Shown here: positions 18,233-27,945 of the stretch, piece by piece | Layout of the letters: each line of letters opens with the position of its first letter | Position numbering within the stretch: the first letter of the stretch is position 1 | Source of the DNA: Metabacillus litoralis | GTDB lineage: Bacteria; Bacillota; Bacilli; Bacillales; Bacillaceae | DNA length: 64,000 nucleotides | Assembly: GCF_020524045.1 (NCBI RefSeq) | Contig: NZ_JAIVKL010000003.1 | Span: 62,001 to 126,000, forward strand | Direction: 5' to 3' | Notes under the pieces: generated by a model | The model's input: the letters and a program-made list of their open reading frames with translations, nothing else | Databases searched by the model: none | What the model was told of the DNA's origin: nothing | Translations under genes and position numbers: made by a program

Positions 18233-18592
18233 ATGCCAAGAGTAAAAGGCGGTATCGTTTCACGTAAACGTCGTAAAAAAGTATTAAAATTAGCTAAAGG
18301 TTATTTCGGTTCTAAACATACATTATACAAAGTTGCTAACCAACAAGTAATGAAATCATTAATGTATGCTTACCGTGACCGTCGTCAGAAAAAACGTGAC
18401 TTCCGTAAGCTTTGGATTACACGTATCAACGCAGCTGCACGTATGAATGGTCTTTCTTATAGCCGTTTAATGCATGGCTTAAAGCTTGCTGGTATCGAAG
18501 TAAACCGTAAAATGCTTGCTGACTTAGCTGTAACAGATGAGAAAGCATTTGCTCAATTAGCAGACGCTGCAAAATCTCAACTAAGCAAATAA
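18233..18592 (+). CDS. rplT: Ribosomal protein bL20
   Basis: 119 residues: [25 protein letters not shown] at the N-terminus (its long basic tail threads into 23S rRNA) and the globular C-domain with [13 protein letters not shown]-like sequence ([29 protein letters not shown]). It is both an assembly protein and the repressor acting on the leader upstream of infC. TAGGAGGGA precedes the ATG. Confidence 0.98.
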   Translation: MPRVKGGIVSRKRRKKVLKLAKGYFGSKHTLYKVANQQVMKSLMYAYRDRRQKKRDFRKLWITRINAAARMNGLSYSRLMHGLKLAGIEVNRKMLADLAVTDEKAFAQLADAAKSQLSK

Positions 18593-18606
18593 TAGATAAA
18601 CAAAAA

Positions 18607-18641
18607 AGAGTTGATTCCATAGTGGATCAGCTCTTTTTTTG
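18607..18641 (+). terminator. Terminator after rplT
   Basis: GAGTTGATTCC pairs with GGATCAGCTC (one bulge), flanked by A-run and a run of seven T. Confidence 0.88.
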
Positions 18642-18696
18642 CCTACATAAGGGGAATTCTAATGATAATATATAGAGAGGAAGGGAGAGATAGTAA

Positions 18697-18963
18697 ATGA
18701 TCTATTTATTCTTATACTACATAATCATAAATGTTATTGGTTTAGTTTTAATGGCAAAAGATAAAAGGAGAGCCAAACGCCAGGAATGGAGAATCAAAGA
18801 ATCTACCTTGTGGTCTGTATCATTAATAGGTGGTGCACTTGGAAGTTATATTGGAATGAGGTTATATCGTCATAAAACAAAGCATACTTCGTTTAAGGTT
18901 GGCTTGCCTTTGCTAACTTCTTTGCATTTTGGTCTAGTTTTATATCTAGCTGTATTTTGGTGA
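18697..18963 (+). CDS. ysdA: DUF1294 small membrane protein (YsdA-like)
   Basis: 88 residues with a membrane segment at 2-18, then a basic cytoplasmic patch (AKDKRRAKRQEWRI), and further hydrophobic segments around LWSVSLIGGALGSYIGMRLY and the C-terminus. The motif DKRRAKRQEWRIKE..L and GGALGSYIGM..FRHKT-like (LYRHKTKH) is the DUF1294 pattern. It sits directly after rplT as in B. subtilis. Function unknown. GGAAGGGAGA precedes the ATG. Confidence 0.9.
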   Translation: MIYLFLYYIIINVIGLVLMAKDKRRAKRQEWRIKESTLWSVSLIGGALGSYIGMRLYRHKTKHTSFKVGLPLLTSLHFGLVLYLAVFW

Positions 18964-19160
18964 CTTGATTTGATAATCTGAGCAATTTTCATGGTGCGGG
19001 AGTGACTTCCCGACCAGGTTTGGAAGATCTTACACTCAAAAAAGCTGTAATAGTATGTGAAGCAACAAGGAAGGTTGAGTACTATCTTTGGAAAACGTGT
19101 TCATCTATGTTTTTTAGCGAACATATGGGGGGTTTTTGGCTAACTAGAGTTATAGAAAAA

Positions 19161-19260
19161 AATTTATCGGCGATTTTTTGAATTTATCAGCGATTTTCTC
19201 GATTTATCGGCGATTCTGCAAATTTATCAGCGATTTTTCGGATTTATCGACGATTATACA
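19161..19260. repeat. Tandem 20-bp repeat array 1 (five units)
   Basis: Five contiguous units begin at 19161, 19181, 19201, 19221 and 19241. Each has a conserved 14-base part, RATTTATCRRCGAT, and about 6 variable bases. The reverse complement core AATCGNNGATAAAT matches array 2 at 27771. It is in the gap between ysdA and ytxB; the rest of this 477-base gap shows only a small hairpin near 19003. Confidence 0.9.
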
Positions 19261-19440
19261 TTTTTCGACAAAATCCGCATCAGTTGAGAAAAATCCCATT
19301 TACAAAGAAAGCCACGACATCCTTCGATTGCCACCTTCTGCAAACTGATCTCAAACACACAAGAAGTTATTCATCCAATGAATTAGCATAAATCACAAAA
19401 AATTATCGTAAAATGTATAAACACTACTAACCTGCCAGAA

Positions 19441-20055
19441 ATGCCAAATAAGAAAGTGGTGATTAAAATCGAGCTTGCGACCTCTACTGTTTTAACTGTT
19501 ATTAAAACTACAGGATTATTTGCACCGCTGTTCTTTATTTTATTTCATATCATTAGACAATTTTTGTTTATTCCAGTTGCTGTTGTTTGTGTTGCTGGTG
19601 GTATCTTATTTGGTACTGAATTAGGATCGTTATATTCAGTTATTGGCCTTACTTGTGCAAGTATCACCTTTTATTTGTTTTCAAGGATTTTCCCTAACTT
19701 GATACATCGATTTGTGAAGATGAAAGAAAAATGGATAGGTGCGTACACCTATTTTTCAACGGGGCAAATTATGATTTTACGCCTGATTCCACTTGTAAAC
19801 TTTTCACTTATCTCTCTTTGCATTTTAGAGAAGACAAAAGGATTTATGAGATATGTAAGACTTTCATTTATCACCCATATACCTTCATCACTGTGTTTCA
19901 CTTTTCTAGGGGCATCACTTCAAAAATTATCACCAATATTAGTAGCCGCTCTATTATTAACCTTGCTATTTCTTATCTATTTTCTAAGAGAGAAACAAGT
20001 ATTTATCAAATGGGAAGATTTCTTTTTAAAAGAAAAAGGTACAGCTCGACAATGA
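19441..20055 (+). CDS. ytxB: TVP38/TMEM64 (VTT/DedA-like) membrane protein
   Basis: 204 residues with about five hydrophobic segments. The VTT-type motif appears as FIPVAVVCVAGGILFGTELGSLYSVIG, then LRLIPLVNFSLISLCI corresponds to the second conserved loop. The protein is probably a lipid-scramblase-like transporter of the DedA superfamily; the substrate is unknown. The start is uncertain: ATG 19441 has a poor ribosome site, and GTG 19456 or 19459 are possible. It is convergent with ysdB, whose end is 16 bases away. The symbol is by remembered similarity. Confidence 0.75.
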   Translation: MPNKKVVIKIELATSTVLTVIKTTGLFAPLFFILFHIIRQFLFIPVAVVCVAGGILFGTELGSLYSVIGLTCASITFYLFSRIFPNLIHRFVKMKEKWIGAYTYFSTGQIMILRLIPLVNFSLISLCILEKTKGFMRYVRLSFITHIPSSLCFTFLGASLQKLSPILVAALLLTLLFLIYFLREKQVFIKWEDFFLKEKGTARQ

Positions 20056-20071
20056 ACTGTACCTTGGTATC

Positions 20072-20467
20072 TTATTTTTCTCGTTTTTTTACTAGCAGCT
20101 CTTTAATTGGACTTTTCCAATCAATCTTCGCATGTGGATAACGTTTTTTTATTTGGTCCTCTACATATGAAAAATCCTCTAATGTTAATCCTTGTAGTGA
20201 ACTTGTAGCTTTTGCCCATATGAAAATGGAGACAACCTCAAACGAATGTGTTGTTGTGCCTAAGTATTTTTCCCCTTCAAATAATACACCTTTGTAGGTT
20301 AATAAGAAATTTTTACGGACATTTTCTTTATCATCTAAGAAATGAAATTGCTTTTGTTCATGAGCTAATTCAAGTTTACGCTTTGGATTAAATAAATATT
20401 TGAATCCGGAATAGATAAGAAATAGAATGAAAATGATTAAGAGCAGCCTTAATAATATGACAAACAT
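20072..20467 (-). CDS. ysdB: YsdB, SigW-regulon membrane-anchored protein
   Basis: 131 residues. A single N-terminal membrane helix (FVILLRLLLIIFILFLIYSG) is followed by a cytosolic domain (RKLELAHEQKQFHFLDDKENVRKNFLLTYKGVLFEGEKYLG). AGGAGGGG is the ribosome site on this strand. A SigW-type promoter lies just upstream, matching the known SigW control of ysdB in B. subtilis. The role is unknown. It is the first gene here on the minus strand. Confidence 0.9.
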   Translation of the reverse strand: MFVILLRLLLIIFILFLIYSGFKYLFNPKRKLELAHEQKQFHFLDDKENVRKNFLLTYKGVLFEGEKYLGTTTHSFEVVSIFIWAKATSSLQGLTLEDFSYVEDQIKKRYPHAKIDWKSPIKELLVKKREK

Positions 20468-20500
20468 GTTTAACCCCTCCTGAGGGTATTTTTCCTTATT

Positions 20501-20527
20501 TACGAATAAAGAACCTAAAAGGTTTCA
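20501..20527 (-). promoter_or_regulatory. SigW-type promoter of ysdB
   Basis: On the minus strand, TGAAAC, 17 bases, then CGTA, the envelope-stress SigW consensus. It lies 34 bases upstream of the ysdB start codon. Confidence 0.75.
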
Positions 20528-20586
20528 AGTTTTTTTCAATTTGTTATAATTTTTTTGTAGGATTATTTTAATTAGGGACAAAATTG

Positions 20587-20740
20587 ATGGATTTATCAAG
20601 TTTAGTTCAAATGCAAAAACAATTAGATCTAAGAAATGAAACCACAGCATTAGTTAGAATAGGTAAAACAATGGAGTGAAAATACTGATGCTAATAATTT
20701 CAAAACTTTAATCATTAATGAAAAAATGATAGATCAATAA
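20587..20740 (+). pseudogene. N-terminal remnant of a dimeric (all-alpha) dUTPase
   Basis: Frame 1 reads MDLSSLVQMQKQLDLRNETT then stops at 20677. The next frame reads WSENTDANNFKTLIINEKM before a stop at 20738. The first resembles the start and the second the [F]KFWS region of dimeric dUTPases (MazG-like superfamily). The part between is deleted and frameshifted. Similarity is judged from memory. Confidence 0.5.
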
Positions 20741-20811
20741 TAAGAGTCAGGAATATTTTCCTCAAAAACAGAAGTGATTAAAGAAATACGAAATTAAAGG
20801 AGAGCTAAAAA

Positions 20812-21249
20812 TTGAAATATAAATTGAAGGTAAAGTTATTAAATAAAGATGCTTTATTACCGCTTCAAGCTAATGAAGGAGATGCTGGGTTAGATTTGTA
20901 TTCTAATGAAGAAAAAGTAATTATGCCTGGGGAGGCTGAGTTGATAAGTACGGGTATTAGTATAGAGCTTCCTGAAGGAACTGAAGCACAAGTTAGACCT
21001 AGAAGTGGTTTAGCATTAAAGCATTCAGTAACAGTATTGAACAGTCCTGGAACAATTGATGAGGGCTATCGAGGAGAAATGAAAGTGATCTTAATAAACC
21101 ATGGGAAAAATGAGTTTAAAGTAGAAAAGCACGCAAGAATTGCACAAATGGTTATTGCTCCAGTTCCGAAAGTTGAATTAGTTCAAGTTGAAGAATTATC
21201 TAGCTCTGTAAGAGGTGAAGGGGGATTTGGTTCATCTGGATTGAAGTAA
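20812..21249 (+). CDS. dut: dUTP diphosphatase (trimeric Dut family)
   Basis: 145 residues with all five Dut motifs: [11 protein letters not shown] (motif 1), PRSGLALK (2), [11 protein letters not shown] (3), RIAQMVIAP (4) and [10 protein letters not shown] (5, the ATPase-like flexible tail). It removes dUTP to keep uracil out of DNA and supplies dUMP for dTMP. The TTG start has AAAGGAGAG 6 bases upstream. It lies between two remnants of an unrelated dimeric dUTPase, suggesting gene replacement in place. Codon use looks like the neighbours. Confidence 0.96.
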   Translation: MKYKLKVKLLNKDALLPLQANEGDAGLDLYSNEEKVIMPGEAELISTGISIELPEGTEAQVRPRSGLALKHSVTVLNSPGTIDEGYRGEMKVILINHGKNEFKVEKHARIAQMVIAPVPKVELVQVEELSSSVRGEGGFGSSGLK

Positions 21250-21281
21250 ATGTATTCAGGTATTACCGGGCTGAATAAATT

Positions 21282-21359
21282 ATGTCACCTCAGGAAGTAG
21301 AAGAAGCGTATGTTTCTAAAAATGAAGTAAATCATATAAGAAATAACATGATTAATTAA
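21282..21359 (+). pseudogene. C-terminal remnant of a dimeric dUTPase
   Basis: The frame reads MSPQEVEEAYVSKNEVNHIR and ends after five more residues. The pattern EAYxxKNEVNHxR is typical, as I remember, of the C-terminus of Firmicute dimeric dUTPases (COG4508 type). It has no ribosome site of its own and lies 32 bases after the trimeric dut gene. Confidence 0.5.
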
Positions 21360-21440
21360 GGCAAGCAAATCAGAAGTTCGTAAAGGTAAAGTGCTTTCAT
21401 GTATAATAAAGATGATTGTTAATTAAGGAGGATATACATA

Positions 21441-22526
21441 ATGACTAAACTAGATGAAACGTTAACAATGCTTAAAGATTTAACAGATGCAAAAGGAATT
21501 CCTGGAAACGAACGTGAAGTTCGTGATGTAATGAAAAAATACATATCGAGTTATTCTGATGAAGTTTACACAGATCATCTTGGTAGCTTAATTGCTAAAA
21601 AAGTAGGTCAAGAAAACGGACCTAAAATAATGATTGCAGGTCATTTAGATGAAGTTGGATTTATGATTACTCAAATTGATGACAAAGGGTTTCTACGTTT
21701 TCAAACGGTAGGTGGCTGGTGGTCACAAGTTATGCTTGCACAACGAGTGACGATTGTTACAAATAAAGGTGATGTAACGGGAATTATTGGTTCAAAGCCA
21801 CCACATATTTTACCTCCCGAAGCTCGTAAAAAACCAGTTGATATTAAAGACATGTTTATTGATATTGGGGCATCAAGTAAAGAGGAAGCCATTGAATTTG
21901 GTATAAAACCAGGAGATCAAGTTGTTCCATATTTTGAATTTACGGTTATGCAAAATGAGAAGATGCTTCTTGCTAAAGCATGGGATAATCGCATTGGGTG
22001 TGCAATCGCAATCGATGTTCTTAAAAACCTTAAAGCAACTGATCATCCTAATGTTGTTTACGGTGTTGGAACCGTACAAGAAGAAGTAGGGCTACGTGGA
22101 GCTCGTACATCTGCAAACCTTATTCAGCCAGACATTGCATTTGGTGTTGATGTTGGAATTGCTGGAGACACACCAGGAATATCTGAAAAAGAAGCGGCAA
22201 GCAAAATGGGGAAAGGTCCACAAATCATCCTTTATGATGCGTCAATGGTTTCTCATAAAGGGTTACGTGATTTAGTAACAGATACAGCTGATGAATTAGA
22301 TATACCTTATCAATTTGATGCGATTGCTGGTGGGGGAACTGATTCAGGTGCGATTCACATTTCAGCTAATGGTGTGCCAGCTTTATCAATCACAATAGCT
22401 ACACGCTATATTCACTCACATGCTGCAATGCTTCATCGTGATGATTATGAACATGCTGTAAAATTAATTACTGAAGTTGTAAAACGTTTAGATCGAGATA
22501 CTGTGAATAAAATTACATTTGAATAA
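21441..22526 (+). CDS. ysdC: M42-family aminopeptidase (YsdC)
   Basis: 361 residues. M42 peptidases form large tetrahedral aminopeptidase shells with two metals. Metal and catalytic motifs are present: [17 protein letters not shown], the [10 protein letters not shown] glutamates, [10 protein letters not shown], and [10 protein letters not shown] ... HSHAAMLH. It probably trims peptides in the cytosol. AAGGAGGA precedes the ATG. An endoglucanase label sometimes attached to this family is not supported by these motifs. Confidence 0.95.
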   Translation: MTKLDETLTMLKDLTDAKGIPGNEREVRDVMKKYISSYSDEVYTDHLGSLIAKKVGQENGPKIMIAGHLDEVGFMITQIDDKGFLRFQTVGGWWSQVMLAQRVTIVTNKGDVTGIIGSKPPHILPPEARKKPVDIKDMFIDIGASSKEEAIEFGIKPGDQVVPYFEFTVMQNEKMLLAKAWDNRIGCAIAIDVLKNLKATDHPNVVYGVGTVQEEVGLRGARTSANLIQPDIAFGVDVGIAGDTPGISEKEAASKMGKGPQIILYDASMVSHKGLRDLVTDTADELDIPYQFDAIAGGGTDSGAIHISANGVPALSITIATRYIHSHAAMLHRDDYEHAVKLITEVVKRLDRDTVNKITFE

Positions 22527-22530
22527 TAAA

Positions 22531-22678
22531 GGCTGTTTTCGTTTACTTTGCTTTTAACAACTCCAAGTAAACAGCACGGTATCAAGCAAAGTGGTGTCTT
22601 TTCTTCATAGATAAGTACCTATTATGTAATAAAAACAATGTTTTAACTGAATTATCAACAACACTTCAGAAAAGAGCC
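22531..22678 (+). mobile_element. F1-type MITE, copy c
   Basis: 148 bp, GGCTGTTTTCG... to ...TTCAGAAAAGAGCC, with 7 of 8 matching flanks (ATAATAAA before, ATAAAAAA after), a near-perfect target duplication. It lies 4 bases after the ysdC stop, in the convergent gap before sspI. Confidence 0.8.
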
Positions 22679-22681
22679 ATA

Positions 22682-22720
22682 AAAAAATGCTGGGACATAA
22701 CTGCCCAGCATTTTTTTAGT
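22682..22720. terminator. Bidirectional terminator between ysdC and sspI
   Basis: ATGCTGGG pairs with CCCAGCAT, flanked by A7 on one side and T7 on the other, so it can serve both converging genes. Confidence 0.9.
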
Positions 22721-22726
22721 TTCGTA

Positions 22727-22936
22727 TTATTTTTTTAATCCTTGTTCTAAAGTTGCCAACATTTCTTGTTTATCCTGATCATTTGCATTTTGCCAAATAA
22801 CCTCAAAAAGTACCCCTAAACCTGGTAGCATTTTTTCCTCACCACTTTGAATGGCATCAACAATTGTATCTTGTAGCTGGCCTTGATCGTTTCCAGAAAC
22901 ATTTGAAATCACAGCATGACGAAGATTTAAATTCAT
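22727..22936 (-). CDS. sspI: Small acid-soluble spore protein I
   Basis: 69 residues: [17 protein letters not shown] with [20 protein letters not shown] and a C-terminal [10 protein letters not shown], the SspI family. It is a minor spore-core protein expressed late in the forespore in B. subtilis. AAAGGAG precedes the start on this strand. No clear SigG box was seen. Confidence 0.96.
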   Translation of the reverse strand: MNLNLRHAVISNVSGNDQGQLQDTIVDAIQSGEEKMLPGLGVLFEVIWQNANDQDKQEMLATLEQGLKK

Positions 22937-23052
22937 TCATATCAACTCCTTTGCAGAAATGTTACTACTTATCCTATAGCATTTGTTAAACGATAAAATA
23001 TTATGTATGATGAGAAAGAGAAATTGTAAATGCACTTAAAAGGAGTATGAAT

Positions 23053-23805
23053 GTGGACCGAATTGAATCAGTAAAAAACTCTAAAGTAAAACAATGGCGT
23101 AAGTTGCACACAAAAAAAGAACGTGAAGCAACAGGCACATATATTATAGAAGGATTACATTTAGTTGAAGAAGCATTAAAAACGAAAGATATCATTAAGG
23201 ATTTAATTGTATGTGAAGATATCACGATGCCAACACATTGGAATGTAGATGGATTAAATATCATTTTAGTGACAAATGAGGTCATGAAGGCTATAAGTGA
23301 TACTGAAGCTCCACAAGGTGTAGCGGCAATTTGTGAATTTCAAAATCAGTATACACCAAACACATGGAAGAAAATTCTTTTAGTTGATAGTGTTCAAGAT
23401 CCGGGTAATCTGGGTACAATTATTCGTACAGCTGATGCTGCTGGAATTGATGGTGTTATTTTAGGAGAAGGAACAGTTGATCATTATAATTCAAAGGTTA
23501 TACGATCTAGTCAAGGTTCCATTTTTCATATGCCAGTTGTAAAAGCAAATTTGGTAGATAAGGTAATGGATTATAAGGAACGGCAAATTCCTGTTTACGG
23601 AACTTCCTTACAAAATGCGATAAGTTATCAAGAAGTAGATTCAAGTGAGCAGTTTTGCTTAATTATTGGTAATGAAGGTAGTGGTGTAAACACTGATTTA
23701 CTTGAGAAAACGGATAAAAACTTATTCATTCCAATATATGGTGGTGCTGAATCATTAAATGTAGCTATCGCAACAGGAATTCTTCTATATCATTTACGTG
23801 GGTAG
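23053..23805 (+). CDS. ysgA: SpoU/TrmH-family RNA 2'-O-methyltransferase (YsgA)
   Basis: 250 residues from GTG 23053. The ATG at 23047 is only one base from AGGAG, while GTG sits 7 bases away and gives the family start (DRIESVKNSKVKQWRKLHTKK). An N-terminal substrate-binding domain precedes a knotted SPOUT domain with DSVQDPGNLGTIIRTADAAG (motif 1), IIGNEGSGV (2) and IPIYGGAESLNVAIATGI (3). It methylates rRNA, probably 23S; the exact nucleotide cannot be read from sequence. Confidence 0.93.
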   Translation: MDRIESVKNSKVKQWRKLHTKKEREATGTYIIEGLHLVEEALKTKDIIKDLIVCEDITMPTHWNVDGLNIILVTNEVMKAISDTEAPQGVAAICEFQNQYTPNTWKKILLVDSVQDPGNLGTIIRTADAAGIDGVILGEGTVDHYNSKVIRSSQGSIFHMPVVKANLVDKVMDYKERQIPVYGTSLQNAISYQEVDSSEQFCLIIGNEGSGVNTDLLEKTDKNLFIPIYGGAESLNVAIATGILLYHLRG

Positions 23806-23807
23806 CC

Positions 23808-23836
23808 TTGCAGTAACATTTTGTTTTGATTATAAT
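23808..23836 (+). promoter_or_regulatory. SigA promoter of pheST
   Basis: TTGCAG and TATAAT separated by 17 bases. It starts 3 bases after the ysgA stop codon. Confidence 0.8.
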
Positions 23837-23842
23837 AAGATA

Positions 23843-24113
23843 GAAATTACATATGAAACAAACGATGACAGAGCATAGTAATTTATCATTCGTTCATTCA
23901 GGGATAAAGTGCCTTAGACTGAAAGCACTTTTATGATAGAGATAAATGAATTCACCTCTCGAGTTGACACTTAGACCATATAATAAATATGTAAAGGTGT
24001 TCCGGTTTTTACCGTTATGGAAATGAAGTGAGTCGTATGAGTTTTTCTATGTACGATTAACAAGGGTGGTAACGCGAATTCAAACTCGTCCCTTTCTGGG
24101 ATGGGTTTTTTAT
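23843..24113 (+). promoter_or_regulatory. T-box riboswitch of pheST, Phe specifier
   Basis: The specifier TTC is in GAATTCACC (TTC at 23951-23953). The T-box AGGGTGGTAACGCG is at 24063-24076. The terminator ACTCGTCCC / GGGATGGGT with T-run is at 24083-24113. The codon fits tRNA-Phe(GAA). Confidence 0.94.
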
Positions 24114-24207
24114 TTTGCAAAAAAAAGACTACTTTTAGTTTTTAAAATGGCTTTGCTAACTCAATAAGTTAAGTTTAAACAAAAAGCCTAAAAATAAGGA
24201 GGAAAAA

Positions 24208-25245
24208 ATGATGCAGGAGCAATTAAAACAGCTGCAACAAGAGGCGCTTGAAAAGATTGAACAAGCGCAGGAACTAAAAGCGTTGAATGATATACGTGTT
24301 GCATACTTAGGAAAGAAAGGCCCTATTACAGAAGTGTTACGTGGAATGGGGAAATTATCTGCTGAAGAACGACCAGTAATGGGAGCTCTAGCAAATGAAG
24401 TTCGTGAAGTGATTGCAAATGCTATTTCAGGTAAACAAGAGCATTTAGAACAGCTAGCAGTAGAAGAAAGACTAGCAAACGAAACAATTGATGTTACTTT
24501 ACCGGGGAGACCTGTAAGAGTAGGAAATCATCACCCAATAACAGCAGTTGTAGAAGAAATAGAGGACCTGTTCCTTGGCATGGGGTATCAAATTGCAGAA
24601 GGACCTGAAGTTGAAACAGATTATTTCAACTTTGAAGCATTAAATCTTCCAAAAGGTCATCCAGCTCGCGATATGCAGGATTCCTTTTATATAACTGAAG
24701 AATTGCTTTTACGTACACATACTTCTCCAGTACAAGCTAGAACAATGCAAAAACATGAAGGTCAGGGACCCGTGAAAATCATTTGTCCTGGTAAGGTGTA
24801 TCGTCGGGATAATGATGATGCAACACATTCACATCAATTTACACAAATCGAAGGACTTGTTGTTGATGAAAACATTAGCATGAGTGACCTTAAAGGTACT
24901 CTTGAAGTGTTTGCGAAGAAAATGTTTGGTGAAGAACGTGAAATTCGCCTACGTCCAAGCTTCTTCCCATTTACAGAGCCTTCAGTTGAAGTGGATGTGT
25001 CTTGCTTCTCATGTGGAGGAAAAGGCTGTAATGTATGTAAAAAAACTGGCTGGATCGAGATTTTAGGAGCAGGAATGGTTCATCCTAATGTTCTAGAAAT
25101 GGCAGGCTTTGATTCTAAGAAATACAGTGGTTTTGCATTTGGAATGGGTCCTGAGAGAATCGCAATGTTAAAATATGGTATTGATGATATTAGACATTTC
25201 TACACAGATGATGTGCGTTTCTTAAAACAATTTAAACGAGCGTAA
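24208..25245 (+). CDS. pheS: Phenylalanine--tRNA ligase alpha subunit
   Basis: 345 residues. The N-terminal coiled coil binds tRNA; the class II core has [30 protein letters not shown], the motif 2 segment [20 protein letters not shown] and motif 3 [22 protein letters not shown] precedes two ATGs (24208, 24211); the second is also possible. It forms an alpha2-beta2 tetramer with PheT, encoded 16 bases downstream. Confidence 0.98.
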   Translation: MMQEQLKQLQQEALEKIEQAQELKALNDIRVAYLGKKGPITEVLRGMGKLSAEERPVMGALANEVREVIANAISGKQEHLEQLAVEERLANETIDVTLPGRPVRVGNHHPITAVVEEIEDLFLGMGYQIAEGPEVETDYFNFEALNLPKGHPARDMQDSFYITEELLLRTHTSPVQARTMQKHEGQGPVKIICPGKVYRRDNDDATHSHQFTQIEGLVVDENISMSDLKGTLEVFAKKMFGEEREIRLRPSFFPFTEPSVEVDVSCFSCGGKGCNVCKKTGWIEILGAGMVHPNVLEMAGFDSKKYSGFAFGMGPERIAMLKYGIDDIRHFYTDDVRFLKQFKRA

Positions 25246-25261
25246 AGAGGAGGATTTAAAC

Positions 25262-27676
25262 ATGTTTGTTTCATATAAATGGTTAGCTGAATATGTTGAT
25301 TTATCAGGCATAACTCCAGATGAATTAGCAGAAAAAATTACACGTAGCGGAATTGAAGTTGAAGGTGTAGATGTCTTAAATGAAGGCATGAAGGGTGTAG
25401 TGATCGGGCATGTTGTCGAAAAAGAACAACATCCGGATGCAGATAAACTGAATAAATGTCAGGTTGATCTCGGTGATGGTGAGCTTGTGCAAATTATTTG
25501 TGGAGCAAAAAACGTTGATAAAGGTCAAAAGGTAGCTGTTGCAACAGTTGGGGCTGTCTTACCTGGCAACTTTAAAATAAAAAAAGCTAAGCTTCGTGGT
25601 GAGGTTTCTAATGGAATGATTTGTTCACTACAAGAACTTGGTATTGAGTCAAAATTAGTTGCAAAAGAATATTCTGAAGGTATTTTTGTTTTTCCTAGTG
25701 ATGTTGAAGTTGGAAAAGATGCATTAGCAGAATTAAACCTTGATGATGCGGTTCTTGAGCTAGGATTAACGCCTAATCGTTCAGATGCATTAAGCATGTT
25801 AGGTGTTGCTCATGAAGTGGCAGCCATTTTAAGTCGTGAAGTTAAATACCCTGAGATTTCTTATGACAAATCTTCAGTAAAAGCTTCATCTGAAGTAAGT
25901 GTTAAAGTTGATGCAACAGAAGATAACCCATTATACATTGCTAAAGTCATTAAAAATGTAACAGTTGCTCCATCTCCACTATGGATGCAAACTCAATTAA
26001 TGGCAGCAGGAATTCGTCCACACAATAATGTTGTCGACATCACAAATTTTGTTCTTTTAGAATACGGTCAACCACTACATGCGTTCGATTATGATCGTTT
26101 TGGTTCAAAAGAAGTACTTGTTCGTCGAGCTAATGATGGTGAAAAAATCGTTACATTAGATGATCAAGAACGTACATTAATAACTGACCATTTAGTGATA
26201 ACAAATGGAACAGAACCAGTAGCTTTAGCTGGTGTGATGGGTGGAGCAAATTCAGAGGTTCAAAATGATACAAAAACCATTTTATTAGAATCTGCATTAT
26301 TCAACGGACAACGAATTCGAACAGCTTCAAAAGATCATGGTTTAAGAAGTGAAGCTAGTGCTCGCTATGAAAAAGGTGTAGATCCGAATCGTGTTCAAGC
26401 TGCAGCAGAGCGTGCAGCACAACTGATCTCTTTATATGCAGGTGGAGACGTTTTAGAAGGGTCTGTAGAAGTTCAGTCAGCTTCTTTTGAACCTGCTGTT
26501 GTGAAAACGACAGTTGAAAAGGTAAATAGAATTTTAGGAATGAATATTTCTGCTGAAGAAATGAAATCTATCTTTGACCGTCTTCAATTTGGTGTTGAGC
26601 TTGATGGATCTACATTGACTGTAACTGTTCCAACTCGCCGCGGAGATATAACAATTGAAGAGGATTTAGTTGAGGAAGTAGCAAGACTATATGGTTATGA
26701 CAATATTCCAACTACATTACCAGTAGGTCAAGCGATTCCAGGTAAATTAACTTCTTATCAAGAAAAACGTCGTAAAGTACGTCGTTATCTAGAAGGAACT
26801 GGTTTATATCAAGCAATCACCTATTCACTAACAAGTGAAGAAAAAGCTGCTAAATATGCATTAGAATCAGCAGAATTAACAAAGCTTTCATTGCCAATGA
26901 GTGAAGAACGAAGTGTTCTACGTTTAAGCCTTCTTCCTCATTTATTAGATGCATTAAGATATAATGTAGCAAGACAAACTGATCAAGTTGCTTTATATGA
27001 AGTGAGTTCTGTTTTTCTATCACAAGGAAAAGATACTCAACCACTTGAAAAAGAAAGATTATCAGCTGCAATAACAGGATTATGGCACTCACATTCATGG
27101 CAAGGTGAGAAGAAGCCAGTTGATTTTTATGTTGCTAAAGGAATCGTTGATGGACTTGTTTCATTATTAGGCTTAACAAATCAAATTGAGTATAAACAAG
27201 CAAAGCGTGAAGGCATGCACCCTGGACGAACAGCAGAGGTATATTTAGCTGATAAACTTGTAGGCTTTGTAGGTCAAATTCACCCTACTGTTCAAAAAGA
27301 ATTAGATTTAAATGAAACATATGTGTTTGAATTATCTTTAGAAGATTTATTAACTTTCGAAGTTGAAGAAACACGCTTTGAGGTTATTCCACGTCATCCA
27401 TCTATCACAAGAGATATCGCTCTTGTTGTAGATAAAAATGTTATCGCAGGTGATATTGAGAAGGTGATCACTGAAGCTGGTGGAAAAATGTTAAAAGGTG
27501 TGTCTGTTTTTGATTTATATGAAGGAGATCGTCTTGAAGAAGGTAAAAAGTCAGTTGCTTTCTCATTACGTTATTTCGATCCTGAAAGAACATTAACAGA
27601 TGAAGATGTGACAAAAGTTCATGATAAAGTGCTAAAAGCTGTTGAAGAAAAAGTGAATGCTTCTTTACGTGGATAA
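25262..27676 (+). CDS. pheT: Phenylalanine--tRNA ligase beta subunit
   Basis: 804 residues, full length. Domains: N-terminal tRNA-binding OB fold ([18 protein letters not shown]), B3/B4 editing domain that hydrolyses mischarged Tyr, B5 domain, catalytic-like fold and C-terminal ferredoxin-type anticodon-binding domain ([17 protein letters not shown] ... [21 protein letters not shown]). AGAGGAGG precedes the ATG. It is co-transcribed with pheS under the T-box. Confidence 0.98.
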   Translation: MFVSYKWLAEYVDLSGITPDELAEKITRSGIEVEGVDVLNEGMKGVVIGHVVEKEQHPDADKLNKCQVDLGDGELVQIICGAKNVDKGQKVAVATVGAVLPGNFKIKKAKLRGEVSNGMICSLQELGIESKLVAKEYSEGIFVFPSDVEVGKDALAELNLDDAVLELGLTPNRSDALSMLGVAHEVAAILSREVKYPEISYDKSSVKASSEVSVKVDATEDNPLYIAKVIKNVTVAPSPLWMQTQLMAAGIRPHNNVVDITNFVLLEYGQPLHAFDYDRFGSKEVLVRRANDGEKIVTLDDQERTLITDHLVITNGTEPVALAGVMGGANSEVQNDTKTILLESALFNGQRIRTASKDHGLRSEASARYEKGVDPNRVQAAAERAAQLISLYAGGDVLEGSVEVQSASFEPAVVKTTVEKVNRILGMNISAEEMKSIFDRLQFGVELDGSTLTVTVPTRRGDITIEEDLVEEVARLYGYDNIPTTLPVGQAIPGKLTSYQEKRRKVRRYLEGTGLYQAITYSLTSEEKAAKYALESAELTKLSLPMSEERSVLRLSLLPHLLDALRYNVARQTDQVALYEVSSVFLSQGKDTQPLEKERLSAAITGLWHSHSWQGEKKPVDFYVAKGIVDGLVSLLGLTNQIEYKQAKREGMHPGRTAEVYLADKLVGFVGQIHPTVQKELDLNETYVFELSLEDLLTFEVEETRFEVIPRHPSITRDIALVVDKNVIAGDIEKVITEAGGKMLKGVSVFDLYEGDRLEEGKKSVAFSLRYFDPERTLTDEDVTKVHDKVLKAVEEKVNASLRG

Positions 27677-27686
27677 AGGTAATTAA

Positions 27687-27726
27687 AAAGAGGAATCATC
27701 TCAATTATAGAGATGATTCCTTTTTG
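27687..27726 (+). terminator. Terminator after pheT
   Basis: AGGAATCATCTC pairs with GAGATGATTCC (11 bp), followed by TTTTT. Confidence 0.92.
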
Positions 27727-27770
27727 TAAACTTGCTTTATTATATAGCTATGATTTGTCGAATTTTGAAG

Positions 27771-27860
27771 AATCGAAGATAAATATCAAAAATCGATGAT
27801 AAATTCTGATAATCGAAGATAAATGTGAAAAATCGTCGATAAATCTTAAAAATCGAAGAT
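27771..27860. repeat. Tandem 20-bp repeat array 2 (four and a half units)
   Basis: Units start at 27771, 27791, 27811, 27831 and 27851 (partial), each AATCGNNGATAAAT plus 6 variable bases. A decayed unit may precede them. The array lies in the convergent gap between pheT and rnhC. The core and period equal array 1 at 19161, in the opposite orientation. Confidence 0.9.
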
Positions 27861-27945
27861 ATGCTGGACCAACCCTTTTAGATGGCTGAAAATTAGCCTC
27901 TATTTCGTGATTGCACCCTTATAAAGACCTCACAAGGTATTATTT

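Noticed and set aside
19161-19260. Possible CRISPR array
   Set aside because: Units are 20 bp with no unique spacers, and no cas genes are in the window.
24121-24190. Another F1 fragment before pheS
   Set aside because: Only TTAAGTTTAAACAAAAAGCC weakly resembles the F1 end; too short to call.
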